NCBI GenBank assembly: GCA_028292345.1
Contig: JAQGMN010000200.1
Coordinates: 1 to 13,780 of the forward strand
Length of the DNA: 13,780 nt
Reading direction: 5' to 3'
Source of the DNA: Polaromonas sp.
GTDB taxonomy: Bacteria > Pseudomonadota > Gammaproteobacteria > Burkholderiales > Burkholderiaceae_C
Shown here: positions 1-6,702 of the stretch, piece by piece
Numbering within the stretch: position 1 is the stretch's first letter
How the letters are laid out: each line of letters starts with the position of its first letter
The notes under the pieces: generated by a model
What the model was told of the DNA's origin: nothing
The model's input: the letters and a program-made list of their open reading frames with translations, nothing else
Database searches by the model: none
Translations under genes and position numbers: made by a program

Positions 1-227
1 CCCCGGACGGCCGCCTGGCCACATCGGCCCCCGACACCACCTGCGGCAACTGGACCAAAAGTGCGGAAGGGTCGGCCATCGTCGGCCACCATGACCGCGA
101 CGGCACCAACCCCGACCCGGTTGCCAATGTTTCATGGAACGCGTCGCACGGAACGCGCGGCTGCGGCATGGACGCGCTCAAGTCCACCGGCGGCGCCGGG
201 CTGATGTACTGTTTTGCCGCGAACTGA
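1..227 (+). CDS. C-terminal fragment of a probable secreted lectin-like protein
   Basis: The reading frame is open from the left edge (first full codon at 3) to the TGA at 225-227, giving 74 residues with no start in the window. Visible features are three cysteines (fragment residues 14, 54 and 70), the strings GHHDR, SWNASH and RGC, and the ending STGGAGLMYCFAAN. The tryptophans, glycines and paired cysteines suit a disulfide-bonded extracellular domain. I associate this pattern with short bacterial domains annotated as lectin-like or endostatin-like, but only from memory. Codon third positions are GC-rich like the neighbours, which supports a real gene. It converges on the CheB-type gene with 45 bp between the stops. 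Function and ligand are unknown; the family name is tentative. Confidence 0.55.
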   Translation, partial: PDGRLATSAPDTTCGNWTKSAEGSAIVGHHDRDGTNPDPVANVSWNASHGTRGCGMDALKSTGGAGLMYCFAAN

Positions 228-272
228 GCCTGCGCCGGACTGCAGGGCCGGGTGACCGGCTCAGCCCCCGGT
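228..272. terminator. Possible bidirectional hairpin between convergent genes
   Basis: The short gap between two convergent stops contains GCCGG-GTGA-CCGGC (247-260), a 5-bp stem with a 4-nt loop. No T-tract follows on either strand, so this is a weak candidate for an intrinsic terminator. Confidence 0.25.
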
Positions 273-1298
273 TCAGCCTTTGGAGGCGTGGCCGAAAAAG
301 CCGGGGTCCAGCACCAGATCGCGCAGCGGCTGGATCCGCTTTTCCGACTCGTCGGCCTCCTGGCGCAGCCTGGCGGCATCGCCGCTGGCGCCCGAGGCCT
401 GCGCCAGCTGCGCCATCTGGCGCAGCAGCATCACCCGCTCCTCGACCGCGCGCAAGGTCGCCCACAGGCCGCTGTCGATGGCTTCGTTGACCTGGGCCAT
501 CAGGCTTTTGAGCGAAAACGCATGGCCGGTGTGGCAGCGAAAGCGAACGATCGGCCCTTCCTCGATCTGCACCAGCACGCCATGGCAATCGGGGCAGGTG
601 TATTTTGAAACCTTGCCCAGGTCCATGACCCCGGCCTTGAGCGCATTGCCTTCCATGGCGATGTGGTTCTCCAGTGCCAGCTGCGTGTTGGCCGTTTTCA
701 TCCCTTCGGGGGCCGCGGTGCCCATCAGTTCGCCCACCCGGGCGGCCAGGGCCTCCACCGTGCCGACCAGATCCACCTGCACATGCGCAATGGCGCTTTG
801 CGGCATGGACGGCTGCATGGCCTCGTCGGGCGCCTGCACCAGCGCCACGCCCTGGTGGTCCTTGACGGCCCAGAGCCCGGCCGTGCCGTCGTCCAGCGCG
901 CCGCTCAGGATGACGCCGATGACGCGCGGGCCGAAGGCCGTGGCGGCGGAACGGAACAGCACGTCGACCGACGGCCGGGACCGGCCTTCCTTCGGACCCC
1001 GGCTGAGCCGGATGCCCTGCGGCGTGGCCATGAGGTGGCGGTCGGCCGAGGCGACATACACATGCCCGTTGCGGATCGGTTCCCCGTCCCTGGCAATGTC
1101 CACGGCAAGCTGCGTCGAATAGCCCAGAACCCGGTCCAGCTGGCTCGGCGTGTCCGCCGGAATATGCAGGACCACCAGAAAAGCCGCTTCCACATCGGCA
1201 GGCAAGGCGCGAAAAAAGCCCCTGAGCGCCTCGACCCCTCCGGCCGAGGCGCCGATGACCACGATGTCGCGTTTTTGCAAATCTGGGGGTGATGTCAT
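273..1298 (-). CDS. Stand-alone CheB-type methylesterase with zinc-ribbon-like tail
   Basis: The product has 341 residues from the ATG at 1298; a GTG one codon upstream (1301) is an equally possible start, and neither has a clear Shine-Dalgarno sequence. Numbering from the GTG, residues 11-195 form a CheB C-terminal methylesterase domain. It has the nucleophile motif GASAGG (Ser19), His46 in VVLHIP, and Asp138 in GALDDGT, corresponding to the Ser-His-Asp triad that removes methyl groups from glutamates of chemoreceptors. The N-terminal receiver domain of classical CheB is absent, so phosphorylation control is not expected. After a linker, Cys236-x2-Cys239 and Cys256-x3-His260 form a zinc-ribbon-like element, followed by a helical, possibly coiled-coil C-terminus. 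No cheR, receptor or kinase gene is adjacent, so its target is unclear. The esterase fold is certain; a role in chemotaxis is not. Confidence 0.9.
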   Translation of the reverse strand: MTSPPDLQKRDIVVIGASAGGVEALRGFFRALPADVEAAFLVVLHIPADTPSQLDRVLGYSTQLAVDIARDGEPIRNGHVYVASADRHLMATPQGIRLSRGPKEGRSRPSVDVLFRSAATAFGPRVIGVILSGALDDGTAGLWAVKDHQGVALVQAPDEAMQPSMPQSAIAHVQVDLVGTVEALAARVGELMGTAAPEGMKTANTQLALENHIAMEGNALKAGVMDLGKVSKYTCPDCHGVLVQIEEGPIVRFRCHTGHAFSLKSLMAQVNEAIDSGLWATLRAVEERVMLLRQMAQLAQASGASGDAARLRQEADESEKRIQPLRDLVLDPGFFGHASKG

Positions 1299-1370
1299 CA
1301 CGCCAGTCTACGGCAATGCAGCCTGAAGGGATAGCCGTCTGCGGACGCCACGCAAGAGCAGGCTCTGGGT

Positions 1371-1440
1371 GCGGAATTACCTATTTGCTATATTAAAAGT
1401 AGCTGCTTGCGCCCGCCCACACTGCGCAAAAGCCTTAATT
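1371..1440. repeat. Short AT/GC-mixed intergenic repeat, dispersed type
   Basis: This spacer stretch is much more AT-rich than its surroundings. It runs from an AT block (CTATTTGCTATATTAAAAGT, 1381-1400) into AGCTGCTTGCGC and then GCGCAAAAGCC. TTGCGC (1407-1412) and GCGCAA (1424-1429) form a 6-bp inverted repeat around an 11-nt loop. The order 'TATTAAAA..TAGCTGCTTGCGC' matches my recollection of a short repeat found many times in Comamonadaceae genomes. That copy number cannot be checked from one window. The rest of the 1299-1451 spacer shows no gene; it must hold the promoter of the CheB-type gene, but no convincing -35/-10 pair was seen. Confidence 0.5.
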
Positions 1441-1451
1441 GATCAAATAAT

Positions 1452-2300
1452 TCAATTCCGGAACCGCCTGCGCGTCAGCGCCAGCGCAATCCAGAACGCG
1501 GCCACGCCGTACACCACCAGCACGGCCAGGTGCCGCAGGCCCTCGGCCGGCCACTGGCCGAGGAACAGCGGCCGGATCAGCTCGACCGCGGCGGTCAGCG
1601 GCAGCCAGTCCGAGATCGTGCGCATCACGCCGGGCAGCTGGTCGCGCGGAAAGAACACGCCGCTCAGGAACATCGTCGGCGTCAGGAACAGCGAGAAGTA
1701 GTAGGTGAAAAAATCGTAGCCCTTGGCCAGCGCATTGAAGATCAGTGCGATGCTGGCAAACACGATGCCGACCAGCCCCAGCAGGGGCAGCACCAAAATC
1801 AGCAGCGGGCTGTGGCTGATGCCCAGCGCCAGCATCACGCCCAGGATCACTGCGCTGGTGAACAGCGACTTGAAGGCCGCCCACAGCATCTCGGCAAACA
1901 CCACGTCGTCGAGCCGCACCGGCGCGTTCATGATGCCGTCCCAGGTGCGCTGCACGTTCATGCGCGAAAACGCCGAATACAGCGCCTCGAAACTGGCCGC
2001 ATTCATCGCGCTCATGCAGATCGAGCCGCTGGCCAGGAACAGGATGTAGGGCACGGCGCTGCCACCCAGCTGCACCTGCCCGATCAGCGTGCCCAGCCCA
2101 TAGCCGAAGGCGACCAGCGTGATCAAGGGCTCGGCGATGTTGCCGACCAGGCTGGGCACGGCCAGTTTGCGCCAGACCAGCAGGTTGCGCCGGAACACCG
2201 GCCACCAGCGCCAGCTGATCTGCGGCGGTCGCAGCAGCGCGGGTTGCGTGGCTGGCGCGGTGGCCGTGGGCGGGGTACGGGAGGTGGTGGCGTCGGTCAT
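1452..2300 (-). CDS. ABC-2 type transporter permease, NodJ-like
   Basis: The product is 282 residues, the usual length of NodJ/DrrB-type permeases. A Pro/Thr/Ala-rich cytosolic N-terminus of about 30 residues is followed by RNLLVWRKLAVPSLVGNIAEPLI, the amphipathic entry helix typical of the ABC2_membrane family. About six hydrophobic membrane segments then follow, with the family pattern FLTPTMFLSGVFFPRDQLP near residue 210 and a basic tail (RRRFRN). The start at 2300 overlaps the ATPase stop by one base (TGATG on the minus strand), so translation is probably coupled and the two proteins are made together. The open frame continues upstream but only as a shadow of the ATPase gene. The exported substrate cannot be read from the sequence; NodIJ itself exports lipo-chitooligosaccharides, but the wider family exports many compounds. 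Confidence 0.93.
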   Translation of the reverse strand: MTDATTSRTPPTATAPATQPALLRPPQISWRWWPVFRRNLLVWRKLAVPSLVGNIAEPLITLVAFGYGLGTLIGQVQLGGSAVPYILFLASGSICMSAMNAASFEALYSAFSRMNVQRTWDGIMNAPVRLDDVVFAEMLWAAFKSLFTSAVILGVMLALGISHSPLLILVLPLLGLVGIVFASIALIFNALAKGYDFFTYYFSLFLTPTMFLSGVFFPRDQLPGVMRTISDWLPLTAAVELIRPLFLGQWPAEGLRHLAVLVVYGVAAFWIALALTRRRFRN

Positions 2301-3241
2301 CAGGCGGCCTCGCGGATCTGGCGTCCGGTGAGTTTGAGGAACAGGTCTTCGAGGTTGGCCGGGCGATGCAGCGTGCGCAGCTCGGGATGGTCGCTCAAGG
2401 CGGCCAGCAGGCCCTTGGCGTCGGCGGTGTAGAAAAACACGGTTTCGCCGCTGACCTCGACGCGCGCGGCCATGGCCTTGAGCGGGGATTCGACCAGCGC
2501 CAGCGCGCCCGCGCCGTAGACCTCGACCACGTCGGGCTCCAGGTTCTGCGCAATCAGGTCGCGCGGCGTGCCTTCGGTCATCTTCCTGCCGTGGTCGAGC
2601 ACCAGGAGGCGGTTGCACAGGCGCTCGGCCTCGTCCATGAAATGCGTCGTCAGCAAGATCGACTTGCCCTGCTGCACCAGCCGCTGCAGCCGCTCCCACA
2701 TCAGGTGCCGCGCCTGCGGGTCCAGGCCGGTGGTCGGCTCGTCGAGCAGCAGCAACTGCGGGTCGTTGACCAGCGCGCGCGCCAGGCTGAGGCGCCGCTT
2801 CATCCCGCCCGAGAGTTCGCTCAGCTTGGCGTCGGCCTTGTGGGTCAGGGCAGCGAACTCCAGCAATTGCGGGATGCGTTCCTTGATCACCGCATCCTTC
2901 ATGCCGAAATAGCGGCCGAACACCAGCAGGTTTTCGGCGCACGAGAAATCCGGGTCCAGGCTGTCGAACTGGCTGACGATGCCCAGCTGCGCCTTGATCG
3001 CCAGCGCATCCTGCGGCATGGACAGGCTGGCCGCACCGCCGCGCGGAAAGTAGCGGATGTGGCCGCTGTCGGGGCTGGTGAGGCCCAGGCACATGCGGAT
3101 CGTGGTGGTCTTGCCGGCGCCATTCGGGCCGATCACGCCCAGGCATTCGCCCGGCGCGATGGAAAACGACAGCTGGTTGACGACGGTGTTGCCGCCGTAG
3201 TGCTTGCTCAGGTCAAGGACCTCGAAAAGGGGCTGGGTCAT
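2300..3241 (-). CDS. ABC transporter ATP-binding protein, NodI-like
   Basis: This 313-residue ATPase energises the permease encoded just downstream. All nucleotide-binding motifs are intact: Walker A GPNGAGKT (38-45), Q-loop Gln91, signature LSGGM (143-147), Walker B LLLLDEP (163-169), and switch His200 in LTTHFMDEAERL. The C-terminal 80 residues (VVEVYGAG... to LEDLFLKLTGRQI) follow the NodI/DrrA arrangement. I chose the ATG at 3241 because MTQPLFEVLDLSKHYGG aligns with the usual N-terminus. A second ATG at 3292 would add 17 residues and overlap the upstream siderophore-interaction gene, from which the chosen start is separated by 28 bp. Neither start has a strong ribosome binding site. The tight spacing suggests co-transcription with the iron-related gene upstream. 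Confidence 0.95.
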   Translation of the reverse strand: MTQPLFEVLDLSKHYGGNTVVNQLSFSIAPGECLGVIGPNGAGKTTTIRMCLGLTSPDSGHIRYFPRGGAASLSMPQDALAIKAQLGIVSQFDSLDPDFSCAENLLVFGRYFGMKDAVIKERIPQLLEFAALTHKADAKLSELSGGMKRRLSLARALVNDPQLLLLDEPTTGLDPQARHLMWERLQRLVQQGKSILLTTHFMDEAERLCNRLLVLDHGRKMTEGTPRDLIAQNLEPDVVEVYGAGALALVESPLKAMAARVEVSGETVFFYTADAKGLLAALSDHPELRTLHRPANLEDLFLKLTGRQIREAA

Positions 3242-3269
3242 GCGGCCTATTGTGCCTATCGGGTGCGTG

Positions 3270-4094
3270 TCAGGCGTCTTCGCCATAGTCATGGTCCGGG
3301 TGGTTGACGGCGCCCAGCTTCCAGTAGCCCCGGCCGACGATCTGGCTGCGCGGCAGGCCCAGCTCGCCGGTCAGCAGCTGCCGGATGCGGCGCATGGCGG
3401 CGGCCTCGCAGGCCAGGTAAACCCGGCTTTGCGCGGAAGGCGCGCCGCCCTGGCGCAAGGCCTGCTCCAGCGCCTGGCCGGCGCGCTGGTTGTCGGCGCC
3501 GCGAACGACCCACCGGGCGCTCAGTGGCGCCGGACTGTGCAGCGCGCGCTCCTCGGCGGCGTCGGGCACCTCGACGAGCACACGGACGCGGGCCGTGGCC
3601 GGCAGGCGCGCCAGGATGGTTTCGAAGGCCGGCAGCGCGCTGTCGTCGCCGATCAGCAGATGTTCGGCCGCCTGCGGGTCGGGCTTGTAGCCGGGGCCCG
3701 GGCCCATCAAGAACAGCACCTGGCCGGCCTGCGCCTGCGCCGCCCAGGTCGAGGCCGGGCCATCGCCGTGCAGCACGAAATCGACATCGACTTCCAGGGC
3801 CTCGGGGCGCACCGCCAGCGGCGTGTAGGTGCGCATCGACGTGGCGCGCGGGCCGTCGGGCAAAGGCCGCACCGGCTCGCTCTGGCCGGGCTCGGGAAAG
3901 ATCAGCTTGAGGTAGCTGGCCGGGTCGCTGACCTCGAAGCCCTGCAGCTCGGCGCCGGTCAGCGTGATGCGGCGCATCGCCGGGCTCAGGATTTGCACGC
4001 GGCTGACCTCGACCCGGCGCGGCGGCCGGCGCTTGCGCGGGGCGTTTTCTGCGGCGGCAGGGGCGGATGAAACGGGCGGGGAAGGTTGTTGCAT
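3270..4094 (-). CDS. Siderophore-interacting protein, ViuB/SIP-type flavoreductase
   Basis: This 274-residue cytoplasmic flavoprotein belongs to the family that releases iron from ferric siderophores by reducing it with NAD(P)H. An alanine/proline/arginine-rich leader of about 30 residues precedes the FAD-binding barrel. The flavin motif RTYTPL lies near residue 113, the segment LHGDGPASTWAAQAQAG follows the family pattern, and the SIP C-terminal domain carries LLIGDDSALPA and the ending GYWKLGAVNHPDHDYGEDA. The ATG at 4094 is preferred; the open frame extends to a TTG inside the Fur box, which cannot be the start if the box lies in the promoter. A good Fur box 49 bp upstream implies repression by iron. 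It heads a probable three-gene unit with the ABC exporter pair. No siderophore biosynthesis gene is visible. Confidence 0.93.
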   Translation of the reverse strand: MQQPSPPVSSAPAAAENAPRKRRPPRRVEVSRVQILSPAMRRITLTGAELQGFEVSDPASYLKLIFPEPGQSEPVRPLPDGPRATSMRTYTPLAVRPEALEVDVDFVLHGDGPASTWAAQAQAGQVLFLMGPGPGYKPDPQAAEHLLIGDDSALPAFETILARLPATARVRVLVEVPDAAEERALHSPAPLSARWVVRGADNQRAGQALEQALRQGGAPSAQSRVYLACEAAAMRRIRQLLTGELGLPRSQIVGRGYWKLGAVNHPDHDYGEDA

Positions 4095-4110
4095 GGAACG
4101 GCTTTCGGAT

Positions 4111-4129
4111 GGCGGGTGACGTACCCGCC
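4111..4129 (-). promoter_or_regulatory. Hairpin in the 5' leader of the siderophore-interacting gene
   Basis: GGCGGGT and ACCCGCC form a perfect 7-bp stem around a 5-nt loop. It lies between the Fur box and the ATG at 4094, ending 16 nt before the start codon, so it would fold in the leader mRNA right next to the ribosome binding region. A control or mRNA-stabilising function is only inferred. Confidence 0.45.
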
Positions 4130-4142
4130 AATGGGTGTTGCA

Positions 4143-4161
4143 GTTGAGAATGATTGTCAAC
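4143..4161 (-). promoter_or_regulatory. Fur box, with overlapping TTGACA -35 element
   Basis: On the plus strand 4145-4159 reads TGAGAATGATTGTCA, matching the 7-1-7 Fur consensus TGATAATnATTATCA at 12 of 14 defined positions. The 19-bp site 4143-4161 is an almost perfect palindrome (GTTGA...TCAAC at the ends, mismatches only at three symmetric G/C positions). A perfect TTGACA lies inside it on the minus strand (4160-4155), so Fur bound here would block the promoter of the siderophore-interacting gene. No clear -10 follows at 17 bp. Confidence 0.75.
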
Positions 4162-4226
4162 TAAAAGCCCTTGGACCGCTGACCGCAAGGTCAAGCCCCA
4201 CGCAGGTCACACGGCTGAAGTACAGT

Positions 4227-4300
4227 AGCCGCTCGCGGCCGGCATGCCTGGCCCGCGCCGCGCCGCTGCCCTTTTTTGTTCCTTTTTTTTACCTCTCGCC
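4227..4300 (+). promoter_or_regulatory. GC-rich stem and polypyrimidine tract in the purT leader
   Basis: A GC-rich imperfect stem region (within 4227-4270, including GGCCGGCATGCCTGGCC) runs into T6 (4272-4277) and T8 (4283-4290). The purT ATG follows at 4302. There is no purine-rich Shine-Dalgarno sequence before this start. The arrangement could be an intrinsic terminator or attenuator, or a pyrimidine-rich standby site for ribosomal protein S1. The rest of the 207-bp spacer holds the Fur box, the leader hairpin and a weak TACAGT (4221-4226) as a possible purT -10. Confidence 0.35.
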
Positions 4301-4301
4301 T

Positions 4302-5504
4302 ATGACCACCTTCGGAACTCCCTTGTCTCCCCACGCCACCAAAGTCATGCTGCTCGGTTCGGGCGAGCTGGGCAAGGAAGTGCTGATCGCGCTGCAGCGG
4401 CTGGGCGTGGAAACCATCGCCGTGGACCGCTACGACAACGCGCCCGGCCAGCAGGTGGCGCACCATGCGCGCACCATCGCCATGAGCGATGCGGCGCAGC
4501 TGAAAAGCCTGATCGAGCGCGAAAAGCCCGACCTGGTGGTGCCCGAGATCGAGGCGATTGCCACGGGCATGCTGGAAGAACTCGAAAACGCCGGCGTGGT
4601 GCGGGTGGTGCCCACCGCCCGGGCCGCGCGCCTGACCATGGACCGCGAGGGCATCCGGCGGCTGGCCGCCGAAACCCTGGGCCTGCCGACCAGCCCGTAT
4701 GTGTTCTGCGATTCGCTGGAGGCGCTGCAGACCGCGATCGATTCAAGCATCGGCTATCCCTGCGTCGTCAAGCCGGTGATGAGTTCCTCGGGCAAGGGCC
4801 AGAGCAAGATTGCCCTGCCCAAGGACGTGGCGCCGGCCTGGGCGCATGCGATGGCCGGCGGGCGCGTCAGCCACGGCCGGGTGATCGTCGAAGGTTTTGT
4901 GGATTTCGAGTATGAGATCACGCTGCTGACGGTGCGCGCCGTCGGCGAAGGCGGCGCGGTGGAAACGCAGTTCTGCGAGCCCATCGGCCATCTTCAGGTC
5001 GGCGGCGACTATGTCGAAAGCTGGCAGCCCCAGCCGATGCGTCCGCTGGCCCTGGAGCGCAGCCGCGCCATTGCCCGGGCCGTGACCGACAACCTGGGCG
5101 GCCAGGGCGTGTTCGGCGTCGAGCTGTTCGTCAAGGGCGACGACGTCTGGTTCAGCGAGGTCAGCCCGCGCCCGCACGACACCGGCATGGTGACGCTGTG
5201 CACCCAGTGGCAAAACGAGTTCGAGCTGCATGCGCGGGCCATCCTGGGGCTGCCGGTGAACACGGCGCTCAAAAGCCCGGGCGCCAGCGCCGTGATCTAC
5301 GGCGGCGTCGATGCGGCGGGCATCGTGTTCGACGGCGTGGCCGAAGCCCTGCAGGTGCCGCAGACCGACATCCGCCTGTTCGGCAAGCCCGAGAGCTTTG
5401 TCAAGCGGCGCATGGGCGTGGCGCTGGCCTTCGATGACGATGCCGAGGTGGCACGCACGCGGGCCAGGCTCGCGGCATCGAAAGTCCGGCCGCGCGCCGC
5501 CTGA
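4302..5504 (+). CDS. purT: Formate-dependent phosphoribosylglycinamide formyltransferase 2
   Basis: PurT is an ATP-grasp enzyme of purine synthesis that uses formate and ATP to convert GAR to formyl-GAR, replacing folate-dependent PurN. The 400-residue product matches the E. coli protein I recall (392 residues) along its whole length. Shared blocks include MLLGSGELGKEV (16-27), VPEIEAIATGMLEELE, LTMDREGIRRLAAETLGLPTS, PCVVKPVMSSSGKGQS (the ATP-binding loop), GRVIVEGFVDFEYEITLLTVRAV, FSEVSPRPHDTGMVT (metal and ATP site) and IRLFGKPES near the end. The start is fixed by this alignment (MTTFGTPLSPHATKVMLLGSGELG). The open frame extends about 70 codons upstream without homology, across the Fur box. 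Initiation appears to lack a Shine-Dalgarno sequence. It is followed after 36 bp by the MscS gene and may share its transcript. Confidence 0.97.
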   Translation: MTTFGTPLSPHATKVMLLGSGELGKEVLIALQRLGVETIAVDRYDNAPGQQVAHHARTIAMSDAAQLKSLIEREKPDLVVPEIEAIATGMLEELENAGVVRVVPTARAARLTMDREGIRRLAAETLGLPTSPYVFCDSLEALQTAIDSSIGYPCVVKPVMSSSGKGQSKIALPKDVAPAWAHAMAGGRVSHGRVIVEGFVDFEYEITLLTVRAVGEGGAVETQFCEPIGHLQVGGDYVESWQPQPMRPLALERSRAIARAVTDNLGGQGVFGVELFVKGDDVWFSEVSPRPHDTGMVTLCTQWQNEFELHARAILGLPVNTALKSPGASAVIYGGVDAAGIVFDGVAEALQVPQTDIRLFGKPESFVKRRMGVALAFDDDAEVARTRARLAASKVRPRAA

Positions 5505-5540
5505 GGCCCGAAAAGGCACCGAAGGCGAAATCCGCAAGCC

Positions 5541-6629
5541 ATGCCACTTTCCGGGCTGATCTCCTGGGCGGACGACTCGACGCTGCATGTGCTGTTGGCG
5601 GCGGCGGTCGGCGTGCTGCTGGCCCTGCTGACGCACCGCATCAGCGCCAAAGTGGTGCTGCGCCTGACGCGCTCGCTGCCGATATCGAACCGCACGGCGC
5701 AGCAATGCAGGGCGCCCGCGTTGCTGCTGATGCCGCTGATGGCGCTGCAGGCGGTCTGGCAGGTCGCGCCCGACACCTTTCCGCTGATTGCCGGGGTGCG
5801 CCATGTCAATGTCCTGCTGCTGCTGGCCGGGCTGACCTGGCTGGGGCTGCGCGCGGCGCGCGGCGTGGCGCAGGGCGTCATCGGCCTGTACCCGCTCAAC
5901 GTCCAGGACAACCTGAACGCGCGCCGCATCCACACGCAGACGCGCATGCTCTCGCGCACGGCGATGTTCATCATCTTGCTGGCCGGGCTGTCGCTGATCT
6001 TGATGACCTTCCCCGAGGCGCGGCAGATCGGCGCCAGCCTGCTGGCGTCGGCCGGCGTGGTCGGCATCGTGGCGGGCATTGCCGCGCGGCCGATCTTCAG
6101 CAACCTGATTGCCGGGCTGCAGATCGCGCTGGCGCAGCCGTTCCGGCTCGACGACGTGCTGATCATCCAGGGCGAATGGGGCCGGGTCGAGGAAATCACC
6201 GGCACCTACGTGGTGCTGAAGATCTGGGACGAGCGGCGGCTGGTGATTCCGCTGCAGTGGTTCATCGAGAACCCGTTCCAGAACTGGACGCGCCAGAGCG
6301 CGCAGATCATCGGCACGGTGTTCATCTGGGTGGACTACCGCATGCCGCTGGCGCCGCTGCGCGAAGCGGCCCGTCTGGCCTGCGAGGCCGCGCCGGAGTG
6401 GGACAGGCGGCTGTGCCTGCTGCAGGTGGTGGAGGCGGGCGAGCGCGGCATGCAGCTGCGGGTGCTGGTGACGTCGAGCGATTCGAGCCTGAACTGGGAT
6501 CTGCGCTGCAAGGTGCGCGAGGCACTGGTGGATGTGATGCAGCGCGACTGGCCGGGGCATTTGCCTTTGATGCGGGCGGAAGTGGGGGAGCGGTCCGGGG
6601 CTGGGCCTGATGCGTCGCCGCTGGTTTGA
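5541..6629 (+). CDS. MscS-family mechanosensitive ion channel
   Basis: This 362-residue inner-membrane protein should open under membrane tension to release solutes during osmotic downshock. Hydrophobic segments lie at about 15-31, 59-76, 89-106, 141-157 and 163-198, which is more than the three of E. coli MscS (286 residues). The last is the pore-lining helix, rich in Gly and Ala (LLASAGVVGIVAGIAA), followed by RPIFSNLIAGLQIALAQPFRLDD. The beta domain (EWGRVEEITGTYVVLKIWDERRLVIPLQWFIENPFQNWTR) and a cytoplasmic alpha/beta domain follow. The start ATG at 5541 has only a weak upstream purine stretch. The gene sits 36 bp after purT on the same strand. There is no obvious functional link with purine synthesis, so the pairing may be a simple shared transcript. 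Confidence 0.93.
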   Translation: MPLSGLISWADDSTLHVLLAAAVGVLLALLTHRISAKVVLRLTRSLPISNRTAQQCRAPALLLMPLMALQAVWQVAPDTFPLIAGVRHVNVLLLLAGLTWLGLRAARGVAQGVIGLYPLNVQDNLNARRIHTQTRMLSRTAMFIILLAGLSLILMTFPEARQIGASLLASAGVVGIVAGIAARPIFSNLIAGLQIALAQPFRLDDVLIIQGEWGRVEEITGTYVVLKIWDERRLVIPLQWFIENPFQNWTRQSAQIIGTVFIWVDYRMPLAPLREAARLACEAAPEWDRRLCLLQVVEAGERGMQLRVLVTSSDSSLNWDLRCKVREALVDVMQRDWPGHLPLMRAEVGERSGAGPDASPLV

Positions 6630-6647
6630 ATTTTTTGCAATTCGGTC

Positions 6648-6664
6648 GCCGGGCAACCCCCGGC
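6648..6664. terminator. Weak hairpin between convergent mscS-type and dehydratase genes
   Basis: GCCGGG-CAACC-CCCGGC gives a 6-bp stem in the 73-bp gap between two convergent stops. No T-tract follows in either direction, although T6 occurs at 6631-6636 just upstream on the plus strand. A terminator role is plausible by position only. Confidence 0.3.
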
Positions 6665-6702
6665 CAGCAGATCCAGGCAACGCCAAACCAACGCCCCAGC
6701 GA

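Noticed and set aside
1452..3146. A single 564-codon frame suggesting an ATPase-permease fusion
   Set aside because: The first half is an out-of-frame reading of the NodI-like gene; real permease sequence begins only at 2300, and the ATPase is intact in another frame.
4743..6686. Long open frame on the minus strand across purT and the MscS-type gene
   Set aside because: Its product is a low-complexity mix of His, Gln, Arg and Ala with no recognisable motif, while the opposite strand encodes two clear protein families over the same span. Long antisense frames are normal at this GC content.
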